A stretch of DNA of 64,000 nt from Rhytidiadelphus loreus (GCA_947034895.1 OX344761.1:29524863-29588862); one strand, 5' to 3'; counted from the first letter of the stretch, positions 1-12,638 are shown. The notes: generated by a model from the letters alone, not told the origin. A program made the numbers and translations.

Positions 1-884
1 GGGTCTGAATCAGAGTTAGGTTCTGAAAACTGAATCTGCCACTTTCTGTGACAAGGATCTGAGTTGGGTTGCCAGTTTGGGTGACAAGAAAGTAAAACAT
101 TTGTGGTGTTGGCAGGCAAAGGTCGAAGCTTGCGGAAGTTCGGAGACGCCCGAGAAAAGAGAACGTTTGGGGTTCGAGATTGCGGTGAGCTTGGTTCGAT
201 TTCACGCCTCTTGAATTCGGATTTGGAAGCTGGTTTTGAAATGGGTCGATTTGTTTCAGATGGTGGGATACGGAATTCGTAGATCCAGAGCTTGCTGAGT
301 GATTTGGTAATTTGAGGGTGTGTGAATTCGAGTATGTCGTGTTTAGTGGAATTGGAGAGAAGCTGTGTGTCGAGATGTTGGAAGCCCTAGCGACATTGGA
401 GAGGAGCTTTCTTGGGAGAGAAGATCTGAAACTTGCTTGCGAATTTGCGTTATGCAATATTCTCGTTACAGAGTGTCACGTTGCCTATAAGGGGTTGTTC
501 AGGACTTTTAGGTGTTAGGGAAGTGGATTGATCGTTCTTTAGGGTTTGGATCTTGTAAACTTTGTAGCACGTTAGTTTTACTGACCTACGATTTGAAATG
601 TCCTGTTTGAGAATGTTCCATGGTCTGTGCAGATTAGAATCATTTCAGCTACGCTTCTAGCAAATTTAAACGCTAGACAGCTGGATTGATCATTCTTGAG
701 GGTGTGGATCCTGTTAATTTTCTAGCACGTTAGACTGACTGACCTAGAATATGAAACTGCCGGTGTCTTGGTCCTGTTTGAGAATTTTCTGTGGACTGCG
801 CAGATTGGAATCATTTCAGCCGATCGTCTCTTGTAGAGGAAGGGACTGTTTCCTCATTTGAGTTGAGCCCGCCCGGCGGTCGCG
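1..884 (+). other. 5' flank and probable 5' UTR of the coiled-coil gene
   Basis: No convincing ORF is present; the open stretch near 312-518 has no ATG start. The GC content and the lack of transposon sequence fit a leader. No clear TATA box is visible, so the transcription start may lie outside the window. The second half holds a diverged direct duplication, described separately. Both copies end in acceptor-like CAG sites (around 640-648 and 800-820), so one or more leader introns are possible. The main ATG at 885 lies in the context GCGATGT. Confidence 0.5.
524..820 (+). repeat. diverged direct duplication in the leader of the coiled-coil gene
   Basis: Copy 1 is at 524-650 and copy 2 at 682-820. 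Both run from TGGATTGATC through TAGCACGTTAG, ACTGACCTA and TCCTGTTTGAGAAT to AATCATTTCAGC. Copy 2 is about a dozen bases longer. Each copy contains a polypyrimidine-poor but acceptor-like TGTGCAG/CTGCGCAG followed by ATT(A/G)GAATCATTTCAG. The duplication therefore doubles the candidate 3' splice sites just ahead of the start codon. Confidence 0.8.
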
Positions 885-3800
885 ATGTATCAACCATATG
901 ATCCATTTGCGTACCAGGCCTACAATGATCCCAAGCCAGATCATTATGCCTCGGCACCCGTGCCTTCGGGGATGCCCCAGCCGTCTCGACCCGCTGCGTT
1001 CCAACGTCCAGATGCGGCCCCGGGCCACCAAGCCTATGTAGCTCCACCCAGCTATCCTCCTGCCAAGCCTCCTTCTCACGAGGATCAGTATGCTCCGCAC
1101 CACCATCTCAAGCAGTCGACTCAATACCCCCCTGCAGCTCCCAGTTACCCACCCTATCCTCCCAAGCAGGAAAAACGCAAGAAGGAAGAAGAAACTTCTT
1201 CATACCAGGCTGTGCCCAAGCGAGATAGTGGCGTGTAAGTTCCTTCTTCCAGGTTTCGACTTTGTGAGGGGTTTTTAATGCAAATTATGAGACGTAGATT
1301 AGTTGCTGCTGCTATGATGATCCTGGAACCCTAAATTGGTCACCAGAGAATGTTATCGCTCATCTTGCTGTGTTTGTTGACAGGGGTGAAGAGGGTAAGC
1401 GTATGATCAAGCAACTGAAGGACACAAATGCGAATCTCTTGGTGCAACTGTCAGCCTCAAAGGATTCGGCTGACAAGATAGTTCGTGAGAAAGATACCTT
1501 GATTGAGAAGCTGCGTAGAGATGCTGATGCTTCCAGGAGCCAAGCTTCAGTGGGCCAGAAGGAAGCAGTTGCAGCGGTTGAGCGAGAGTGGCTGCAGAGG
1601 TTATCCTCCAAGGAGCAAGCGAATCTACAGCTGCTTGCCAGTGTTCGGAGAGAAGCAGAAGCCAATGTGCAGAGGCTGTCCGTGAAAGAGCAAGGGACGC
1701 AACAACTGCTTGCCCAAGCTCGGAGAGACGCTGAAGCCAGTGCACAAGGATGGTCTCTCAAGGAGCAAGAGTATCAACAACTGCTTGCCCAAGCTCGGAG
1801 AGATGCGGAAGCCAATGCACAGAAGTTATTATTGAAGGAGCAAGAGAGTCAGCAGCTGCTTGCCGAAGTTCGGAGAGATGCGGAAGCCAGAGCACAGAAG
1901 TTATTATTGAAGGAGCAAGAGAGTCAGCAGCTGCTTGCCGAAGTTCGGAGAGATGCGGAGGCCAGTGCACAGAGGATGTCTTCAACAGACCTAGAGACTC
2001 AACAACTCCTTGTCCAACTTCGGAGAGATGTTGAGGCCAGTGCAAATAGGTTGTCCTTGAAGGAGCAAGAGAATCGAGAACTTTTAGACCAAACGGAGAA
2101 AGATGCTGCCGACATTGCACAGCTCAAACGGGAATGGGCAGCAAGGCTTTCCAAGGCAGAACAGGATTATTCTCTGCTGCTTGTCACGCTTAACAAGCTC
2201 CAATCCGATACTGAAACTGGGCGTGCATCCTTGTTGGAAGCATATACTAGTCAGGAGGAAAAGATCATGAAATTGCGGGAAGAAGGAGAACAGCATAAGG
2301 CAGAAATCGTGAAACTGCAGGAAGAGGCCGAGAACAAGGAGGTCGAGTTAGTGAAATTGAGGGAAAAGACCAATAAGCTGTTAGATGACATCGAGCAGGC
2401 GGTTGAGGAGAAAGATGAAGCCCTCCTGTCTGTCAAGAAAATCGAAGAAAATAAGCTTGAACTTGAAGAACGAGTGAGGCAGTTGAAGGGTGATTCCGCT
2501 GAGTTCATGGTAAGTGTGTTGTTCTCTTTCTTCTGAAAGTGCATCGTCGTTCATCTTTAAAATATCCAAGTTTTCTGTTGATAGAGAGGATAGTAGTCCT
2601 CGACAGTTGTCCCTTGAGTTGAGAATAGTGTGAATCTAGATTTTGATGCATACATTTCCAGGTTTGAGCTCTTTAGGAGCAGTTGGTTCGTGGAATTTGG
2701 TCATCTCAGGCCGTGTAATATTCCTGTACGCTTATAATAACTTGTGAATAGAGGTTGTATCCTTTGATGGTTTCCTAGCTTCTTATGTACAGTGTTCGAT
2801 AGTTGGCCTATTTCGTAACGGGGAAAATATTTTGGGGTCAGGCCGATATTAACGCCATGAATTTGGAAAAGAAGAAACTGTTGAGAAATATCGCTGCTGT
2901 GGAGAAGGAGCTTGACGAAAGCCGTAATTTGTGTGAGAAAAGAAGGTAAGCTTTCTTTTAAATTATATTTTTCAACTTTTTACAGAATAAAATGGCGCAT
3001 GAGTGGTGAAGTTGGTGAATGAAATCCGTGTGTGATTTCTGTAACTGAGAGCAAATGTAGACAATCGTTTTCTCCTCTTCTTTGAGGACGTCGTTAGGCA
3101 TCAATCCAAGCATCTACGAGTGCTTGCTGTTTCTATTGCGTAATGTTGTTAATATCTCATTTGTGTCCCACTTGTTCCATCGCATCAGGTTGTTGTTTTT
3201 ATTTCTGATGCTGCCTTTGTTTTGTCGTGTAATTTTCTTGTAGGCTGCGGATTGAGGAACTGGACAATGAACAGCTGCCCACACTCAACTCTCAAATTGA
3301 GCTCATGTCGAGGTTGGATGAAAGAGCGACGGGCAAGGTTACGGAGTTGGAGGAACGACTTGCGAAAGTATCCAAAATGTTGGAAGACTCTAGGCACGCT
3401 CGTGACACTTTGGAACTCGAGCTCGACGAGGCTGAGAAGAGGGAAATGGAGCACAAGCGTCGAATGGCTGGAGAGAACCGAGCAGCGGCACAAGACCTGG
3501 AAAGAGCCAGGCTGGAGCTAGAGCGTCACCAGAGAGACCATGCCAAGAATTTTACAACGTTTGAGTCCGAGAAAAGTGCCTTGGTGCAGAACGTGGAACA
3601 GCTGGAACGCGCGAAGAAGGAGGCTCTGGATCGCGTATCTGTACTTGAAAAATCACTCAAGGATGTCACTGAAAAGAAGGATGAAGCTGAGTACGAATTG
3701 GGAATCCGTGAAGACGCTCTTGAGGGGGAAATCAAGGAAGGTGATGAAGCCAGAGCCGAATTCAAGTATGTCTTCTTTCTCCAAATTTTCTTCCCAGTTC

Positions 3801-5396
3801 TTGCTCTTGGCTCTGATTAATTGTCTTCTTGTTAAATGCCTCTCCTCCAAGGGGAGAGACCATGAAATGGTTCAACCATGTAGAATGTTATGGTGCATGC
3901 CCAATGAAAATGAGGCAGTGTGTTAAAAGAAATAGTAGTATGTTGGGTCCATCACTCCAAAAAATGAATCTCTTAAGTCTAGTAGAGTTATGGCAGGCGG
4001 TTACAAGAATAGTAGCATTTTAAGATTGTCGAATAGGGTGATATTGTGAAGTGTATTACGGCAAGAGACATTTGAAAGTCAGACATTTCTATTTGGGGTA
4101 GAGGCACCCGCAATTAGCCGCTGGTTTTTTCCCAGAACAAGCGTGCATATCACCATGTGTAACGTTTTCCTTGGACTGTGCAGGTTAAAGATTGAGGAGC
4201 TGGAAGAGCAAATTTCTACACTAGCGTCAGCCAAAACTACCATCGAAGCCCAGGTTGCAGCGTCGGAAGCAAAGCAGATCGAAACCGAAGCCACGATTAA
4301 GGCCTTAAATGAGAAGTACAAGATAGACACGCACTCACTCAGGTCGAATATTGGGAAGCTAGAAGAGCAGCTGTCAACGCAAGCCCAGGTTGCAGGGGCC
4401 GAGGCGAAGACGGTCGAATCAGAAGGTATACTGAAGGCATTGAATGAGGAAATCGAGAAATACAAGATGGACACTCAGACACTGAGGTCGAGTGTTAAGA
4501 CTCTTGAAGCCCAGGTTGCCGAGTCGGAGTCAAAGAAGACTGAAATAGAACTCCTGATGCAAGCCATGGTGAAGGCCTCAAATGACGAGATGGAGGACTA
4601 CAAACTGGATGCTGAGACACTCCGTTCAGATCTCGGCAAGCTGGAGGTGGAAGTTTCAGCATTATCAGCTGCCAAAAGTTCTCTTGAAGCCCAAGTCGCA
4701 GAGTCTGAGGCGAAGAGGACCGACGCCGAACGTATGCTGCATTCCACGGAAGAGATGTTGAATGCAGTGAAGGAGGACGTGAAAAAGCACAAGATGAATA
4801 CCGAAACAGCCGACAAAGGGGGCCTGGAGTTGAGTGAAGTGAAGACTACGCTGGAGGGGAAGTTGGCGGACCTTGAGCGGAGAAATGGCGAATTGTCAGC
4901 GCAGATATCGCAGCTTGAAGAGCAAGTGAAGGCTTTGGAAGAGGAGAAGGCTGAGTTTTCCCTCAAACTTGAGAGCATGGACAGTATCATCGTCCAGCAT
5001 GAAGAGACTCTTAAACGGAATGAGGTTGAGCTTTTGAACAAAAGGAGAATTGAACGGGAGGCGAAGTTACTGCGCCTGGAACTGAACAAGGACAAGGAGG
5101 GTTTGGAAGCCTTGGAAGCTGAGATTAGTAACCTCACAAGTAAGTTACAGGACGCCAATGAACAGGCGAAGCAGCTGGATGATGAACGCGCGGATTTAGA
5201 GACCCAAAATGCGACCCTTTTGGAAGACAAGAAGGCTGCAACTGTGAAGGCTAGCGCCTTGGGCTTGGAGCTTTGTGAGAAGGAGACGGACTTTAAGACG
5301 TTGAACGATAGGTTTGTTGAAATTAATGATAAGTACTTGGATATTGTGGCCGAAAGAGAAGAACTGACACAGACCATCAGAGCTTTGCGGAAGTGA
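885..5396 (+). CDS. long coiled-coil protein with Pro/Tyr-rich head, 5 coding exons
   Basis: Coding exons are 885-1234, 1384-2509, 2842-2945, 3244-3765 and 4184-5396. All introns are GT-AG (donors GTAAGT, GTAAGT, GTAAGC, GTATGT) and the phases match at each junction, giving 1105 codons including TGA, or 1104 residues. Residues 1-115 are rich in Pro, Tyr, His and Gln (PPSYPPAKPP, YPPAAPSYPPYPP) and end in a basic KQEKRKKEEE patch. The rest is Glu/Lys/Leu/Gln-rich heptad-like sequence, predicted to be a long coiled coil. Residues 193-367 are seven copies of a 25-residue repeat around KEQESQQLLAEVRRDAEA. From about residue 701 a roughly 50-residue repeat occurs four times (LEAQVAESEAK...LRSDLGK). 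No signal peptide, membrane segment or catalytic motif is visible. A scaffold, cytoskeletal or nuclear-matrix role is possible, but the family is not recognised. A 3' UTR intron is possible (donor near 5593, acceptor near 5968). Confidence in the gene structure is high; the function is unknown. Confidence 0.9.
1610..2134 (+). repeat. seven in-frame 75-bp tandem repeats in exon 2
   Basis: Units begin at 1610, 1685, 1760, 1835, 1910, 1985 and 2060, exactly 75 bp apart. Each encodes 25 residues starting KEQ (STD in unit 6). Units 4 and 5 are identical over most of their length, so the array has grown or been homogenised recently. Twenty-five residues is not a whole number of heptads, so each repeat probably carries a stutter in the coiled coil. 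Confidence 0.9.
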
Positions 5397-6393
5397 CTAC
5401 CAGAAATCTCCCAAAGAGAGTGTTTTTCTCAACCATCGGTACTGGGGCTTGCATTCCAGAGGGAGGTACCGGCATAAATATATCTCTGAGACACTGGCCA
5501 GAATACCAGAGCCATTTCATCTTGAACGAGAACCATTTCATCACTCAAACTAGTATTATTTCACGGGAGAGACTTGAGGAACCGATGGTGAGGGTAAGAT
5601 TCTTTGCTCATATATTTAGATGGAGGTTTGGAAATTGGTTAAGCTGACTCATCATATTATTCGGAGATTGTATCTGCTCATTGTAGAATAAGGGTTGTAA
5701 CAGACCAATATAACATGTTTGTTCTTTGTTGTTCGATAATGTTTAGAATTTCTTAGTAAGAAGCTATTAGCTATAAAGAGATGTGCAGGCATTCAAGTGC
5801 TACACCTCTGATTCTCGTGAAGATTGTTCGCTGAATAGAAGTTTCGATAGGAAGGACCCAAGTTTGTAACAGACTTGAGCATATCATTCGAGAATAATCT
5901 CTCTTTTTTTGCCTCTGAGATTGGCGTTTGCAAATCTTCTTTCTTTCGACTGGTGATCTCTCTTACAGGGAGCTTTCAGGCCTTCTTGATTTAGCAGCAT
6001 TGAATTCCCTTTCCGTATGGGTTGTATGGGTTGTTTAGAGATACAATTCATAGCATATTAAGATATGAATTGCTTTAGAATGGGTACTCAATAACACTTC
6101 AAACCTCTAATTCAGCAAGAGTGATATATTTTCAAAAAGCAATGTTTTCTACCAACTTAATTTTAGAAATTAAAAAAAAATGAGCTGTAAGGTTAAAATG
6201 TCTATTTCTAGTTTTGTAATGAATTTCGAATACATTGAATCATTATTATCAAATTGTACTTGAAAAAACACGTTAATACACAAAGTGTTGTAGAAAATAG
6301 TATAGGTCTTTCTTGCAATCACCTATTTACACTTGTGGTGTTGAAGTGTTGTATGTATTAGTCGTAAAGTGGTTTTTCAATTATAACTCAATC
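5397..6393. other. 3' UTR and downstream spacer of the coiled-coil gene
   Basis: No coding gene is seen. Sequence up to about 6000 has gene-like base composition and includes a possible 3' UTR intron (GTAAGATT at about 5593, TCTTACAG ending about 5968). Beyond about 6100 it becomes AT-rich spacer. The polyadenylation site could not be placed. Confidence 0.4.
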
Positions 6394-6395
6394 TA

Positions 6396-6740
6396 AGGTA
6401 GGAACACTATAAATGGTTACCCTCCCTCTAATGGCAAACTAGGTTGCTCTGAAAAAATCTTGAAAATATTTGATTGGCTCAAATTTGATTGGCTCACACT
6501 TGCTTAGGAACAAGTTCCAAGGGTAGCCGTTTTAGGTGAATCTATGAAACCATAATGGGGGCCATTTGAGAAATCCACATTTATATTGCATAAAATATTC
6601 ATTTTTGGAGAAAAAAAAATTGTTTTTTTTGTATTCTTCTTCATCCTTGTTTTTGCATACATCGAGCTCAATTTCTCAAGAAATTTCTTATATCCTATAT
6701 GTTGAAATGCTTATTTTAACCGTTTATGGTGTTCCTACCT
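6396..6740. mobile_element. TA-flanked MITE (TAAGGTA family), copy 1
   Basis: Inverted ends read AGGTAGGAACACTATAAA on the left and, in reverse complement, AGGTAGGAACACCATAAA on the right. They are flanked by TA at 6394-6395 and 6741-6742. Length is 345 bp with no ORF of note. The TA target duplication and small size suggest a Stowaway-like, Tc1/mariner-derived element. The target duplication is confirmed by the copy at 33070. Confidence 0.75.
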
Positions 6741-6742
6741 TA

Positions 6743-7493
6743 ATGGGTTGCCATGATATTGTACTACCCAACCATGTATAGTAGCTAAATGCTTGTCATT
6801 CAAGCCATAAAAGAAGTTGTAAAATACCTAGTTTATAAAAAAAAATGAAAGAGAAAACATGAATTTTTAATATTTCAAAAAATAGAAAGTGCTTTGTCTA
6901 CATTGACAAAAGTAACAACACTCTTTTGTATTTAATAACCAAAAAAACCATGCAACAAAAGAATATTTAGCTATAGCTATGTTTTCCTTGGTATTTTTCA
7001 TGCCATTGTGCCTTTGAAGATAGAAGTTATGTGGGAACCATAAGTTTGAAATACAATTGTCATTCATTTTAAGAATTTAATTGACAATGAATATTGAAAG
7101 AATCTTACATACCATAACGGATGGTAGGATTAATAGAAATTTATTTTTTTCACAAATGTCAATTTTTTGAGAACACTATTTCTCAAGAAAACATAGTTAT
7201 TATATTTTTAAACATGTAGAGAGCCTTATATTTCTAAAACTATTCATTATTTGTTATGAATGCACCAACAATATTATTATGTGAGCCTAAAAGACTATAC
7301 ACCTATAACATAGGTGTTTATATTATAAAGACCTTTCATGATTATGGTGTAATTATATTATATATATTATCGGTGTTTATATTATAAACACTTTCAAGGG
7401 TTGTAGGATATTTATTTATATATGCTCAGGGCTCAAATGCTTTCATTTTCATGCTTCAAGACTAGCATCATTGGATGTACTAGTTTTGTCATC
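6743..7493. other. AT-rich spacer, no gene seen
   Basis: Only short chance ORFs occur. Sequence near 7320-7400 contains a short repeat of the form GGTGTTTATATTATAAA (7312 and 7371 areas). Nothing else is recognised. Confidence 0.4.
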
Positions 7494-7495
7494 TA

Positions 7496-7904
7496 AGGTA
7501 GTGTGTTCTAAAAGCGCCCATCTTCTTCAAACCGCTCCTATTTTTAGGTGGAAAATGGTGATGGGATGATCCTTAAATGGACCATCATAGCAATTGAATG
7601 CACCAAAGAAAAATTGTTTTTCTATTGTAAGAGCCAATCATTGTCTTTGATTTCCACACATTGCTTTACAAGTTGCAAGTGAACAGATTTTGGGAGACCT
7701 ATAGTCACAAATAGGTGCCTATGTCCAAAATCTTTGAAAATTTGTAACTAATTCAAAAACGCTTTAAAAAAATACAAAACCACTTGTGTTAGGTTGCACA
7801 TCCATTTTTCTCTCTGAAAATTGATAGAAAAATAATTTTGTCCACTTCAGCCTAAGAAAAAGGCGGACCAGCTCTTAAATGGTCGCTTTTAGAGCATATT
7901 ACCT
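7496..7904. mobile_element. TA-flanked MITE (TAAGGTA family), copy 2
   Basis: The left end AGGTAGTGTGTTCTAAAAGC matches the reverse complement of the right end, AGGTAATATGCTCTAAAAGC. TA dinucleotides flank it at 7494-7495 and 7905-7906. Length is 409 bp and it is non-coding. The first and last bases match the copies at 6396 and 33070, while the interiors are diverged. Confidence 0.7.
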
Positions 7905-8189
7905 TAACTCCAATATAATAAATGACCTTCACACTTTTGTTTAGTAACACTCATTTATACTTGCACCTTCGTTACACTTGATAGTGACTTATAATGTAGT
8001 TGTTTGTTTTATGAAGACTGAAAATTTATCACCACATTAATTCAGAATTTCCTAATTAGTGAGAAAAAGAGGATTTTTTCAAATTAATTAGAGTTGAAAT
8101 AAGTCATTTTTTAGTCTCAAAAGTAAATGTGAACCATCCAAAAACAAAATCATACCAAGATGACATTTATTGAACTATACAAATATTTT

Positions 8190-8916
8190 CTAAACCCTAA
8201 AGGACCAAATCCTTGGGGGGGGCAAGAAACACTAAAAACTACCATTTCTATTGCAAAGTGCAAAACTTTGAAATTTTTCTTTTTGTGGAAGCATACCTAA
8301 ATGTAGAATCTTGCACTAAACTAGTATGAAATTGTGTGGAAGAAATTTCAAAAATTTTGACTACATATGTTGCAAGATATTTGCATTTAAAGTGAAGAAA
8401 CATTTTTTTTATACCTTGCTTGACTAGACAATAAGACTTTGAACCATTTCAACTTGAATTTTTTGCACTATAAATTTTGAGTTTAAATTTATTTTTGTTG
8501 AAGAATTGAATCAATATTTTGAAAAAAGAAACGTGGATTTTAATTCTTTAAATTTTTTGAAGTGGAAGTAGATAGAGCTATTAATAATCTCTTTTTCTTC
8601 TTTACTTCTTAAAAATTTGATTATTAATAGCTCTAAGATAGAATTGAAACATACTAATACCCAACATAATTTTGTAATAAAAAAAATTTAATAGAAGAAA
8701 ATATGAATGAAAAATACACAATAGAGCTTGCAATTGCAATATAGCTTCTTTCAATTCTTGAATATTTTCAAAATTCCAAAATGAAATAGAAAGAGATCTC
8801 ATCAAGCTATATTTTCTTACTTTAAATTAAATACCCAAAATGGTTATATTGAAAGTTAAAATCAAGATTGACCAAGGTGCATCCACTTTGGGGATGCATG
8901 AATCTCTAGGGGTTAA
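8190..8916 (+). mobile_element. TTAA/CCCCTAAAGG element, diverged copy
   Basis: The left end is CTAAACCCTAAAGGACCAAA and the right end is TCTAGGGGTTAA. The interior contains the family block ending GCAAGATATTTGCATTTAAA about 190 bp from the left end, which puts it in plus orientation (the GATCTTG block lies near the left end). At 727 bp it is shorter than the ~920-bp norm, and the right third is poorly conserved. No ORF is seen. Confidence 0.6.
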
Positions 8917-10719
8917 AGGGTCAAGGATTAAGGTAATTGAACTACCACATTCCTATCCAAACTCCCATTCCAGACATCTAGGAAAAGCCCCATTTTAGGT
9001 TGTTTGCATTGGAAAACAAAAAATACAAATGTAGGTATTATTTACTTACTTTAGGGAGTTAATTGCACGAAAGGAGGATAGCATGTGTTTAGAATGGCTG
9101 CAAAAATCTATGCCTTAATTCAACATTGTCATCAATTCACTATGCGTTAGCCTCAAATCAATGCAAATCAATTCATTCTCACAATAGAAGTTAGTAGTTG
9201 GTATTGAGTTCATTATAGACTAGATTGGGCTGATGTATTAAGTTGGACATGGGTTGGTGAAAGATTGAAAGCTCTAAAATAGCTATATTTCTGATGTTGA
9301 CAAGGCATGTCTAAGGGCTATAGTGGCATGCCCATAGCAGCAACCCTTCACTCTATAAATATTTTTTTAAATCAAAAATTGTTTTTTTTTCAATTGTACG
9401 GTTGTTTTTATTGCTTGTCTACCATTTTCTGGATAGCAGTATCACACTCAAGAGAAGCCTACTCACTCACTCAGGCACGTGAGCTCCGCTTGGTCGAGTC
9501 CCAACATTTTATCACCTCAAACTTGCAGCCATTTGAAATGTTGAACCTTGCTCATCATTGATCAGACCGAGTTCATCTGTGAATTGCGAAGCAACCAGGT
9601 CGGGCTGTTTGAAAAAGATTGCACAGGTTGAATATCTTTATATGATATATGATGCACTTGGATGGGATGCGAACTGAAGATATACGAGGGTGTAGGTAAC
9701 AAAGGCAAGGAAGACGAGTACAAGAGGTAGTCATAACAGGAATTTGGGAATGATGAGCGTACGGTGGTGTCATCATCGTTGAATATGCATTCGTCTTGCT
9801 CTTGGCCGTGCATCACGTACGTGTAGCATGATTTATCTTTCCATCAATCGTCCACAACACTCCGGGAGAATTGTAATCGGGTTAGATTCCGGAATGAATG
9901 GCGTATCCTTATTTGATACCAAATCATGTGACGAGAATTAGCTTACACATGGAAGGTTTGGGAGGAGGTTAGCTAGGGAGGAATTTATCATCATATATTT
10001 GAGTAAGATTTGAGTAAGATAAGAGGAATATTTAGGGGGGGTGACCAAAATTTAGGATGAATAATTGTTTTGGTCTTGCCCCAAGACGGAACCAAAAACA
10101 AGAGCCAATTTTAGTCTCACCCTTCTTCTATTTTTTTTTCTTCTTTCTTATCATCTTTTTTCTCATCTCTCCCCTTTTCCTTCCTCTTCTTGTTCCTTAG
10201 TGGAATTTCAACAATTTAGGTGGTTTATATTGAATAGAAAAAGAAACTTATAATCGAGAAAACTACAAAGTTTGTTCAAAAGCTTTAGTCACCTTAAATA
10301 GTATAAAGTGAAAAAATATCATGCTATTATTTAAGCAACTTCTTACAATGGAATTGTCAATAGAAAAAGATATTAAATAATGCATATGCTATTGAGTGTA
10401 AGAAAACAACAAATATTTCTACAAAGTTTAGTTTATAGCAATAAAAGTGCAATTAAAGTGAAAATTTATTATTACATTTTTCAAATAAAATTTCATTTTG
10501 GGTATAAGAACAATAAAAGTTAACAACATTTTTCCAATACACAACATTAAAAAGAAGAAAAAAGAACCAATCAATGTTGTTGGAACCACGTAATCAATTT
10601 ATCACCTTCAAAAACCACTGCAACAACTTGAAGTGGTTCTATTGCCACAAAATCCAAGTGACCAAGAAACCTTGTTCATTTTAGAACATTTAGGATTTTC
10701 TTTCATTTTTTCATCTATT
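8917..10719. other. spacer, no gene seen
   Basis: The region 9300-9900 is less AT-rich than its surroundings and contains ACTCACTCACTCAGG, a motif that recurs near 18720 and 19060. Short ORFs there (such as 9307-9561) have no recognisable domain. The region 10100-10200 is a pyrimidine-rich tract. Nothing here can be called a gene. Confidence 0.4.
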
Positions 10720-11588
10720 TGAACCCCTAAAAGACCAAGGCCTTTTTTCTGCCAAAAAACATTTGAAATTGCCATTTCTATAGCAAAGAGTAAATTTTAT
10801 TTATATTCTTTTTTGCACATCTAACATAGGATCTTACACCTAAATAGTATGAAAATGTGCAAAAAAAAATTCAGAAATCTTGACTACACAAATTGTAAGA
10901 TATTTGCATTTAAAGTGAAAAAAACAAGTTTTTCAACACGTTACAGGACTGAGCTTAGATTATTTGACTTTGAACCTTTTTAAATTAAATTTTTTGCACT
11001 ATGGAGTTTTGAGCTTTAAATTTTTATTGTGGGGAATTGAGTTGAGGGTCTAGAAAAAAAAATCATTTTTTTTTTTTCTTTAAAAATTTATTAAGATAGA
11101 AGGAAAATTTAAATTATTAATATCTATAAAATGGAATTGAAATGAACTAATCCCGATGGCGAGATTGTTCTAGAAAACAAACTAAACCATGTAGAACTTT
11201 TTTTCTTGAAAAATTGTAAAATTTACATTCAAAAATAAATCCTACAAGTTATTTTTTCAAGAAGATGCTCTACTTGCCCCCAAAACAAGATTATCCATAA
11301 CTTTCTCATAACAAATTCAAATGGAATGAATCAAAGCTTAACATATAAAAAAAATAATCTATAAAAAAAAAATTCAAATTTTGAATGTTTTTTTTGCTAC
11401 CCCTCTTTCCTATTTTGAACTCATTTGGGTATAACTTTTGTTCATGGGCACTCATTGAAAAAGAAAATTATATTCCCATGAAGCTCATCAATTTTTCTAT
11501 CTTCAAAAAAAGTTTCAAAAAATCATGACAAAAATTCAGCCCGTAGGAACAATGGTCACAATGGTCACAATGGTCTTTTAGGGGTTAA
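10720..11588 (+). mobile_element. TTAA/CCCCTAAAGG element copy
   Basis: The left end is TGAACCCCTAAAAGACCAAG (target TTAA mutated to TGAA) and the right end is GGTCTTTTAGGGGTTAA. The block GATCTTACA...GTATGAAAATGTG lies about 110 bp in, giving plus orientation. Length is 869 bp and it is non-coding. Confidence 0.75.
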
Positions 11589-11729
11589 GCTTAGGTCACT
11601 CTTCATTTGTTGGACCTAGGATAAAGTGGACTTTGATTGATCTCTCCTCCTAACTTTGTGACCAAGGCCTACAATCAAATAGACTTAGCTTTAGCCACGA
11701 CACTTGGGCTTTGATAAATAGATGTAGTA

Positions 11730-12638
11730 TAAATTACTTGAAGTGTCCCCATCAAGGGATGGTTGAAAGTTTGGGCAACTTCCTATGATTTCAATTTCTG
11801 GCATGAATTTTTGAATTTAAAAAAAAAAGATAGATCAACTTTCAAAAATATAATTTTTATTTCCATCGATGACCATGAGCAAAAGTTGTGCCATCCAAAC
11901 TAAAAGTAGTTGGGCCCTGGCAATACAAAAAACAAAAAACCTAGAAATTAAAATTTCAAAAGTTTATTTCTTATAGGTCATATATTTGTCTCTAACAAAA
12001 AAATTGATTCATTCTATTTGGATTAGTGGTCAAAGTTATAAAACATTTTGCTTGCAATAAAAGCATTGTTCTTGAAAAAATCATATATTGGATTTGTTTT
12101 TTAACTTAATTTTTACAATTTTCCAAAAAAACAAAGTTCTATATTTTTTCTTCCTAGAATAATCTCATTAATATTGGGATTAGTGTGTTTAAATTTAATT
12201 TGAGAACTATTAACAATTTTTTTTTTCCCTTCTATCTTATACTTGCTTCTACTTGATAATTCATTAAAGAATGAAAATCAAATTTTATTTTTCAATATTT
12301 TTTCTTCAGACTCTCAACTTAATCTCTCAACATAAAAGATTCAAAATTCAAAATTCAAAGTGCAAAAATTTTAAGTTGAGAACATTCAAAGTCTCATAAT
12401 CTTATTTGGCAAAATGCAAATAGAAATTTTTTCTTTACCTTTTACATAGATATATCTTACAATCTTTGAATCTTTGATGTCAAAGTTTCTAAAATTATCA
12501 CACTAGTCCATTTCAAGATTCTATGGTTAGATATGCAACAAAAACAATTTCTTAAAAATTTTGCTCTTTGCACAAGCCAATAAAGGTGATTTTAAATGAT
12601 TTAGGACCAAAAAAAGGCATTGAGGCTTTAGGGGTTAA
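11730..12638 (-). mobile_element. TTAA/CCCCTAAAGG element copy, left end decayed
   Basis: The right end CTTTAGGGGTTAA is intact. The left end keeps only the inner part of the terminal region (AAGTGTCCCC...GGGCAACTTCCTATGA), which matches the copies at 17333 and 37094. The reverse-complement GATCTTG block near 12515 gives minus orientation. It lies about 140 bp from the preceding copy. Confidence 0.65.

Noticed and set aside
312..518. 68-codon plus ORF
   Set aside because: No ATG start and no recognisable domain. It lies in the presumed leader of the coiled-coil gene.
4598..5377. 259-codon antisense ORF opposite exon 5 of the coiled-coil gene
   Set aside because: Ser/Phe/Leu-rich mirror of Glu/Lys/Leu codons. 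The sense strand has matched splice junctions and coiled-coil repeats.
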